Of a stretch of DNA of 64,000 nt, positions 58,278 to 64,000 are shown in pieces; the first letter of the stretch is position 1; each line of letters begins with the position of its first letter. The stretch comes from Tricholoma matsutake (taxonomy: Eukaryota; Basidiomycota; Agaricomycetes; Agaricales; Tricholomataceae). The stretch spans positions 3,410,001 through 3,474,000 of the forward strand of contig AP026545.1 in the NCBI GenBank assembly GCA_026075535.2, in the 5' to 3' direction. The notes beneath the pieces are model-generated. The model was not told where the DNA came from. It did not search any database and saw nothing but the letters and a program-made list of their open reading frames with translations. The position numbers and the translations under genes were made by a program.

Positions 58278-59585
58278 ACGCTACGTGGTTATAACACTAT
58301 AGTAGTGGCTAAGTGCTAGACATTGTGGGGACATAAAGAATATATGCAAAACAAGAATTTGGCCTGGTCAGGCAGCTACTGTACTAGCCTCGGGCCCTCG
58401 ACACCACTACCCCATTCCTTTCTAACCTTGCGCTAAGGAGCAGTAAACATGCTACCACTCTGCTGAAAAAGGGGTGGTCATGGCAATGTTTGGTCTTGTT
58501 GTGATCGTTGCTGCTGCCACTGCCATGATGGCCTCGTTGTCCTGGAGATGAACATTGATGAACTGAAATACAAAGATATCAAGGCAATGGGGTAAGCTCA
58601 AGGAGTAAGGGGGGAGCACATTGTGTAGACATTGTGTAGGGCTGAGCAGCAGGTAGAGGGTCTGTTGTTTGCGGTGTACTGCTGTTGGTATGGTATTCTG
58701 ATTCATCTCATTATTTTGTGACATGGTTGGAATAGGGTTGGGCCTGGCTCAGTGGGTAGTCCTTTGCACATAGGTATTGTCATAGCTTGAGGCTATTGAA
58801 TTGCCATATAGTGAGTACTGAGGACAGGAGGAGGAGAATGGGAGGTGGAGGGTGGCGAGGACACTATGACATGGCAGCAAAAAAGGCAGGGTGGGAATTC
58901 CAACTTAGTGTGAAAAAAGTTGTAAGTCCAAAGTTAGGCTGCAAGCTGCACATTGAGGGTGTGGTTGTGGGTGCTGTCGCAAGGGAATGGGCTGAATAGC
59001 TCAATTGATCAATATTGATCAATTTGACATGACCCCAAATGTCATTATTTTTAAAGATACCTGACAACCACATGACTCAACATGACACCAATGTGACTTT
59101 TGCATAAATTCATTTTTACTGAGTATCAGCATTCAGAGCTGGGTGAGTCATATCATTGGTACAAGATAATTCCCCACTGGACTGCTTATACTAACCTTAA
59201 GTCTTCCATTTCATGCAAAGCTGATGTGTCCCAGTAGATTACTCTAGCTGGCACCCAGAAAAATCAACAAAGACAACCCTCCCATCCAAGGTATCACTAA
59301 TGTAAGTAGAGTGGACTGTGGGGCTCAGAAAGTAGCAATACTCATGAGGCAACCAAAAGAGTCTCGTGGTGCAACAATCCCCCTTGACTTCAAGTTGAAC
59401 TGTAACCCACCCATTTTCTAGTGAGGTTACAAAATTGGTATGAGCCCCGATGTTCCAACCTCTTTTGGAATATCCAAGCATCTCCAGGAAACAGTGGGCT
59501 CCTCTGAGTCCCTGCTGTCATTTTCATCTCTAGACTCTTCTTTGTCACCATCATCTCCAGACTTGTTATCATTTGTGTGTAGGGC
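58278..59585. other. Non-coding repeat-like region
   Basis: No gene. At 58750-58762 ctggctcagtggg matches a Pol III A-box (TRGCNNAGYGG), but no B box follows, so no tRNA or SINE is called. Confidence 0.45.
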
Positions 59586-59745
59586 ATGGCACGGGTATGG
59601 GTAACACCATGTATTTCTGGTCATGGGTATGCATGGGTACGGGTACAGGTATGGGATTGCCATACCCAGGCAACACCATACCCTTTTCCATGGTGTTACA
59701 GGTATGTATGGGTATGCTGGTACCCGGATTTTGGTCAGGTGAGTA
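59586..59745. repeat. GGGTAYGGG-rich degenerate repeats with inverted blocks
   Basis: About ten copies of gggta(t/c)(g) occur in both orientations (gggtatgggtaacaccatg near 59595; accatacccttttccatggtgttac near 59687). Inverted copies of taacaccatg could fold. It resembles, in motif but not order, the GGGTA-rich ends of the element at 21.0-21.5 kb. Confidence 0.5.
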
Positions 59746-59813
59746 ATCATCTGACCTTGTTGAATACTCATGACACATCTAATTTTAAACTATAGGACGA
59801 TCCACCATAGCAT

Positions 59814-60082
59814 GGCCCAAACGATGCGAATCATCGTTTGGGCCTATAGTAAGTTTTCTTGTGTTTCATTTCTTGTTTTTTGTAAACTAACTGATTATGT
59901 TTCTTCTTTTTCAGGTTATAAACTACTGATAACAATGGACGATGACAGCTAACAACACACACCCAACAGTGCCATGTCACCCAGGCCCAAACAATGTGAT
60001 TGTGTCGTTTAGGCCCATGGTAATTTTTTTAGTTCATTTCTTTTTTTCGTAAACTAACTATTTTGTTTCTTTCATTTCCTAG
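59814..60082 (+). repeat. Two tandem hairpin-plus-intron units (170-bp period)
   Basis: Unit 1: perfect 13-bp hairpin ggcccaaacgatg-cgaat-catcgtttgggcc (59814-59844), then an intron-like GTAAGT...CAG (59849-59914). Unit 2: decayed hairpin ggcccaaaca...cgtttaggcc (59984-60015), then GTAATT...TAG (60020-60082). Both intron-like parts share tttcatttct, a T-run and gtaaactaact, a branch-site-like CTAAC, about 25-35 nt before AG. So a hairpin exon and its intron were duplicated together. No protein could be assigned. Confidence 0.7.
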
Positions 60083-60158
60083 GTTGGAATTCCCTTGGTT
60101 CCCTCGGATTGAGGAGCTCACACAGAACGACCCCATGCCAACACCGCCACATCATGAT

Positions 60159-60720
60159 GGCACACCACCTGCCCCAGCCTCATGAGCAACTGCTCATGGG
60201 GTGGATAGTGGGTGGAATGATGATGATGACCAGGAGGAGGACCCAAGGACCCAACTGCCGCCATGAGCAACTGCTCATGGGGTGGAAATGGGGATTGACG
60301 ACTACAGGCACACCACCTGCCCCAGCCTCACGAGCAACTGCTCGTGGGGTGGATAGCAGGGGGAATGACAATGATGACCAGGAGGAGGACCCAAGGATCC
60401 AACTGCCGCCACAAGCAACTGCTTGTGGGGTGGAAACAGGGGTCAACAACTACAGGCAGCACCCCCCCCTCTCTCGCTGCAAATGCGAGTGGGGGGGTTA
60501 CTCATTCTGTTCTTGGCGACTACAGGCACCACCCCCCTCCCTCACTCCAAACGCAAGAGGGGGGGGGTTTTTGTTTTGTTTTCATTGACTACATGCACCA
60601 CCACCCCCTCCCTCACTCGAAATGTGGAGGGGGGGGTTTTCTATATTAATTTAATGTAATTTATTTATTAGAATAGGTCCACCACCCCCTCCCTTGCTCC
60701 AAACACAAGCGAGGGGGTTT
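60159..60720 (+). repeat. Eight consecutive hairpin cassettes, partly in a 148-bp tandem duplication
   Basis: Hairpins 1-4: catgagca-ac-tgctcatg at 60181-60198 and 60262-60279, cacgagca-ac-tgctcgtg at 60329-60346, cacaagca-ac-tgcttgtg at 60410-60427. The segment from 60161 recurs from 60309 (cacaccacctgccccagcct). Hairpins 5-8 (about 60462-60497, 60531-60567, 60598-60637, 60680-60717) are longer: a C-run plus (t)cgc-type arm, an A-rich loop and a G-run, preceded by gactacaggcaccac or a variant and followed by T-runs. Stem changes between copies are compensated. No supported coding role. Confidence 0.85.
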
Positions 60721-60876
60721 CTATTAATTTAGTTTAGTGTAATAAGTTATTAAAATAAGTATTCTTCTCAAAACTCGCAAATGACCACAGGTAACCCGTG
60801 CTGTGCCCTATTTGTGTGTTGGTGTGAGGTTTCATTTAAATCAGGACTGTCCCAGAATGAGCCTAGAGGTTGCCAG

Positions 60877-63325
60877 TCATCTTGACATTCTGAGGCTGTG
60901 GTGAGGACTGAGCCACTGTCCAGATCCCATACATGAGCACAACTGAAAATAAACCTGTTTCATATCTGGAGAGACAGCTAATTTATCAGGCTTGATGGTA
61001 GTATGAACTATGATGTTTGACAAGCTTTTCCCACTGTTGCAAGACCACACAGTTATTTCATGTGACACACAATGGCTGCCCACAGTAAAAACTAGAGCAT
61101 GACATGCAAAAGTGACAATGCGAGCCCCACCTAGGAAGAATGCAGCAAGCAAGAACTTGGATTCATGGTTCCTTGGGTGGTAGGGATCAAATCAATAGGG
61201 GTGGTGGACTTTCAAGGTAGTGAGAGTCACAGCAGTGGTGCCATTCCAGATGATGGTGGTTGCATCCAGGTCAGAATAGTTTCCTATTACTGAACAAATC
61301 AGTTGGCTGTCCAATGAGATCATTGCAAATGTGCATGCAATGTCCTCTCAGACACATGCCATTTTGTATATCCCAGCTACACACTTCACCTGACACATAT
61401 GAGACAAGACCCATCCTCTGACACTCTGACACTTTGAACTGGGGCTTTCTTAGACTAAACACCATCCAATGTCTGTTCAGTAGCCCTACAGTCCAAAACC
61501 CACACCTCTCCATCTGCTGATTCGATGATGAGATTACGTCCATCAGGACTAAAAGAGACAACATTGACATAAGAGAATTTTGGAAGAAGGAAATGGGTAG
61601 TGCACACATCCAGCCCATTGAATAGGAGACAGGTTCTCCAATAAAGCAGGCTGTGTTAATCTGGTTGAGTTTATGCCCACTCAAAACAACACTTGAGAAC
61701 TGGAAGCAGATGTGATGTGCATGCTATCAGGTGAGAATGCTAAACCAGTACCCTCTTCATACTGTTGAATCACCTTGTGTTCTGTAGGGAGCTGATAGTC
61801 CCATATCTGCATTACTGGGGCCTCAGCATGGATGCTGAGGGTATAATCAATAATGCTGCCACACATAGCAAGATATTGGCCATTTGGTGATAAAACAATC
61901 TGACCAATGCAGTGCAAATAAGCAACATTGAGTTTGGTTTGCAGTTCTCCTGTTCAGCTGCACCAAAGGGCCACATGAGCATGCCAACCTATTATGATTT
62001 GACTGCCATCAGGAGAAAAGAGGATATTGCTTGATAGTGTTCATTTACTGGTGAATGTCAACAGTAAAAGAGCTTCTGTAGCATCCCATATCTGAATTTC
62101 CTGTCCAGATCTTGATGCTATCCACTTGCTGTCAGAAGAGAATGTGATACTTGACACACTTGCCAGGTGGCATTCTATTGATACAGACCACAGTCCTGTG
62201 ACAACACTCCATACTTCCACATTGCCATTTTTGAGTCCACAGGCAACATAAGAATTGTCTGGGGAGAGTGCGATGCAAATTGTGCGATCAGAACCCTCAC
62301 ATTTGAAGGTATGTCACATGCTCCTGTCATGGTATGTATCATTTCAAACACATCATCTGTGGCAATGAACAGCCACTGCCCATCAGCAGATAATGTGAAG
62401 CTACCAGCTCCATGTCTTTTGCTGCCCATCTTGGGGCTCAAAACCTGCAAGTATGGATTCCAATTTTCCTCAACACTTCCCTTGACCCTTGCAGTTGACT
62501 GGAGATCATCTGCATAGTTCAGTGCTAACAAAGTGGCTCTTGGTGTGAAGGGAAGTGTGGAATAATATACATGCTGTGCACTCTGGGAAATGGGTTCAAA
62601 GAAGCCAAGAACAAACCACTCAGCATCTCCCAGGATGGTCAGCATGTTGGAGTCCATGCCAGCATTCTGTGAATCCAGTGTCAACCTGAATTGTTCTCTC
62701 AAGTTAGAACCACTCACTTCACACCATTCTTGTGTACTGGTAAGAGCAGGGATGGCAAGGCTGAGCTCACCAAAAAGGCTAAGCACCTCAATCCAGTGTA
62801 GGAGGTGCTGGAAGCAAAAGGAGTTCAGGCTCTTAGTCAAAGTATTTCCAACAGAAAAGGATCGTGAGACATGAGATGACCAGTGGAAGCATGAATATTG
62901 GAGCTCCCGTGATATATTTTGTTCAATGTGGGCAGGCAGGTTGTCAATTTCCAAATTCAGTTTTGATGAGTTGCAAATGTTTTGCCTCAGAGAGTTACAC
63001 ATGCATTTGAGACATGCAAGGGCAAGCTGGTAGTGGTGATCTTTGGGGTTAATGAAGACTTGTGGGTTGGGGCACTGCTGGTGGTTGGTAAGAAAATCTC
63101 GGACATTACCATCATTGGATTTGGGGATGATGATCACAGAGCCTAGCTGGAGCAGGATGTTCTTAGCACAACCTTACATTTCTCCTAGCAACCTCTCTAG
63201 CATAGCCATTGGGCATGGTTCAAAAAGCAACACGACAGCACCAACTACTAACTGGAAGTGTGTGAGCAGGAAAGAGTATTCATCATCATCCATTGATATT
63301 GCATTTTCCAGGACTTTTGTAAGGG
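60877..63325 (-). pseudogene. NACHT-NTPase/WD40 (NWD-type NLR) gene, 5'-truncated and broken
   Basis: On the minus strand: the end of the NACHT-associated region (about 63325-63180: DDDEYSFLLTHFQLVVGAVV, LLFEPCPMAMLERLLGEM, then TAA), the helical stretch VIIIPKSNDGNVRDFLTNHQ, YQLALACLKCMCNSLRQN, RELQYSCFHWSSHVSRSF, FCFQHLLHWIEVLSLFGELS then LAIPALTSTQEWCEV, and WD40-like repeats from about 62450 to 60880 (FTLSADGQWLFIATDDVFEM; ITFSSDSKWIASRSGQEIQI; LAFSPDSMHITSAS; VSFSPDGRNLIIESADGEVW-like). Fungal NWD proteins are NLR-like receptors for self/non-self recognition. Here the NACHT P-loop is missing, and stops plus at least one frameshift (about 62215) break the frame. Only this 3' half is present. 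Confidence 0.85.
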
Positions 63326-63480
63326 GACTAGGGGGGACTTGGGGGGGTGCCCTGTGTGTTTCTCCTATTTTTTATGTTCATCCTATATTTTTCCTCACTT
63401 CATTTCCTTCTATTCTTCATTTTCCATGATTTTTCCTTATTTTATTACTAATTTCCCTTTCTATCACATTTGTGCATGTT
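63326..63480. other. Low-complexity spacer
   Basis: G-runs (63330-63350) and C/T-rich sequence between the NLR fragment and the next LTR-like sequence; no gene. Confidence 0.5.
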
Positions 63481-63679
63481 GACAGTTTTATATTTAGAGG
63501 CGGAGTACCCCTTCTGACATCCCCTTGGTATGATGTCATTTGGCAGCCTTGATCTGCCTATTTCCGCCTTTTTCTATTTTTAGACTATTATTTGATTTTT
63601 GCAATCTTCACATATACTGGGCATTGGCAAAGGGGTCCTTAGAGTTTTCTCTTCGGATTTCCCTTTGCTAGTCCATTAA
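63480..63679 (+). repeat. Candidate LTR (5') of a further retroelement
   Basis: Starts near tgttgacag at 63478 and includes gaggcggagtaccccttctg and the inverted repeat tgacatc...gatgtca (63518-63541). A TGG (63684-63686) begins a primer-binding-like tggcttctaaggttgcc after a TA-rich end. The partner LTR is outside the window, so the limits are a guess. Confidence 0.4.
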
Positions 63680-64000
63680 TTAAGTGGCTTCTAAGGTTGC
63701 CATTATAGTAGAAAACTCTCTCCTAAGGCCCGAAATCGTGAACGCGCTGCCCAAGATAGGCAGGTATGGAGTGGACGACACTTCCCAAAGCTCCATAGAC
63801 TCCCTACACACTGTTCTCGACAGTCCCGCCTTTAGTGTGCCACCATTTTTGCTTAATGCGCCCCCTAGCACCATGGACACATCAGAGCGCCTTGATGCGC
63901 TTGAAAGCAACATTACTGGAATACACGCACAAATTGATTCACTTAAATCTACAATTGAAAACTTTGTCAGAACCCTTCAGACTAACTCCATGACCAATAT
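63680..64000 (+). pseudogene. Gag N-terminus of a retroelement running off the right edge
   Basis: A frame reads KVAIIVENSLLRPEIVNALP, DTSQSSIDSLHTVLDSPAFS, then an ATG at 63874: MDTSERLDALESNITGIHAQ, a heptad-like coiled coil, continuing open to the window edge. An N-terminal coiled coil of this kind also starts the Gag at 14472. The family cannot be told from this piece, and intactness is unknown. Confidence 0.5.

Noticed and set aside
58740..58800. tRNA-derived SINE head (A-box-like tggctcagtggg)
   Set aside because: No B box at the expected distance, no tRNA-like fold and no A-tail or duplication; support too weak.
60109..60659. Overlapping plus-strand frames with repeated HEQLLMGWK-like peptides
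   Set aside because: The peptide repeats are translations of the DNA hairpins; frames shift between copies while stem pairing is kept, so the DNA/RNA structure is the better explanation.
60159..60720. CRISPR-like regular array
   Set aside because: Spacers between hairpins are themselves duplicated, repeat lengths vary, and the genome is eukaryotic; not a CRISPR array.

Overview
The window looks like a basidiomycete genome, most likely a mushroom-forming agaricomycete. Host genes are split by many short (about 45-75 bp) GT-AG introns. Two chromodomain Ty3/Gypsy retroelements, two unrelated Helitrons and a broken NACHT/WD40 gene are typical of repeat-rich agaricomycetes. No species is claimed.

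Layout: (1) 1-6.0 kb holds three host genes: a short-chain dehydrogenase cut by the window edge, a 12-exon 2-oxoglutarate/Fe(II) oxygenase containing 7-nt and 16-nt microexons, and a small unrecognised Pro-rich protein. (2) 6.0-28.4 kb is repeats: a decayed Ty3/Gypsy element on the minus strand (7508-13556, TSD catgc) carrying a nested solo LTR (11294-11684, TSD ggtac); a younger Ty3/Gypsy element on the plus strand (13584-19801, TSD gccat) starting 22 bp after the first one's TSD; a small inverted-repeat element (about 21.04-21.50 kb); and the remains of a minus-strand Helitron (21.75-26.5 kb). (3) 28.4-45.7 kb is a compact housekeeping island: NAD-dependent glutamate dehydrogenase, a second SDR, a VTS1-type SAM-domain RNA-binding protein, a multipass membrane protein, the mitofusin FZO1, an intron-containing tRNA-Gln(TTG) and a microsomal-type epoxide hydrolase. 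(4) 46-64 kb is repeats again: a large plus-strand Helitron (core 47.0-56.9 kb) with a DUF6570-like N-terminal module, HUH Rep, PIF1 helicase and accessory reading frames, interrupted by a 471-bp Tc1/mariner-like foldback element; then duplicated hairpin/intron units and eight hairpin cassettes (59.8-60.7 kb); a 5'-truncated NACHT-WD40 pseudogene; and the start of another LTR element running off the right edge.

The clearest global signal is that almost every in-frame stop in the Gypsy elements and the plus-strand Helitron is a TGA where the family context expects arginine. This is what C-to-T change at CGA codons (methylated CpG) would give. Host genes keep many CpGs, so the transposons look methylated and decaying. 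The most unusual local structures are the hairpin cassettes with compensated stem changes at 60.2-60.4 kb, and the excision-consistent insertions (solo LTR, foldback element) whose removal with one target-site copy restores the interrupted reading frames.

Exon coordinates were derived by hand from splice signals and family similarity. They are firm where total lengths divide by three and motifs rejoin (2OG oxygenase, VTS1, FZO1, epoxide hydrolase 5' half) and approximate elsewhere.
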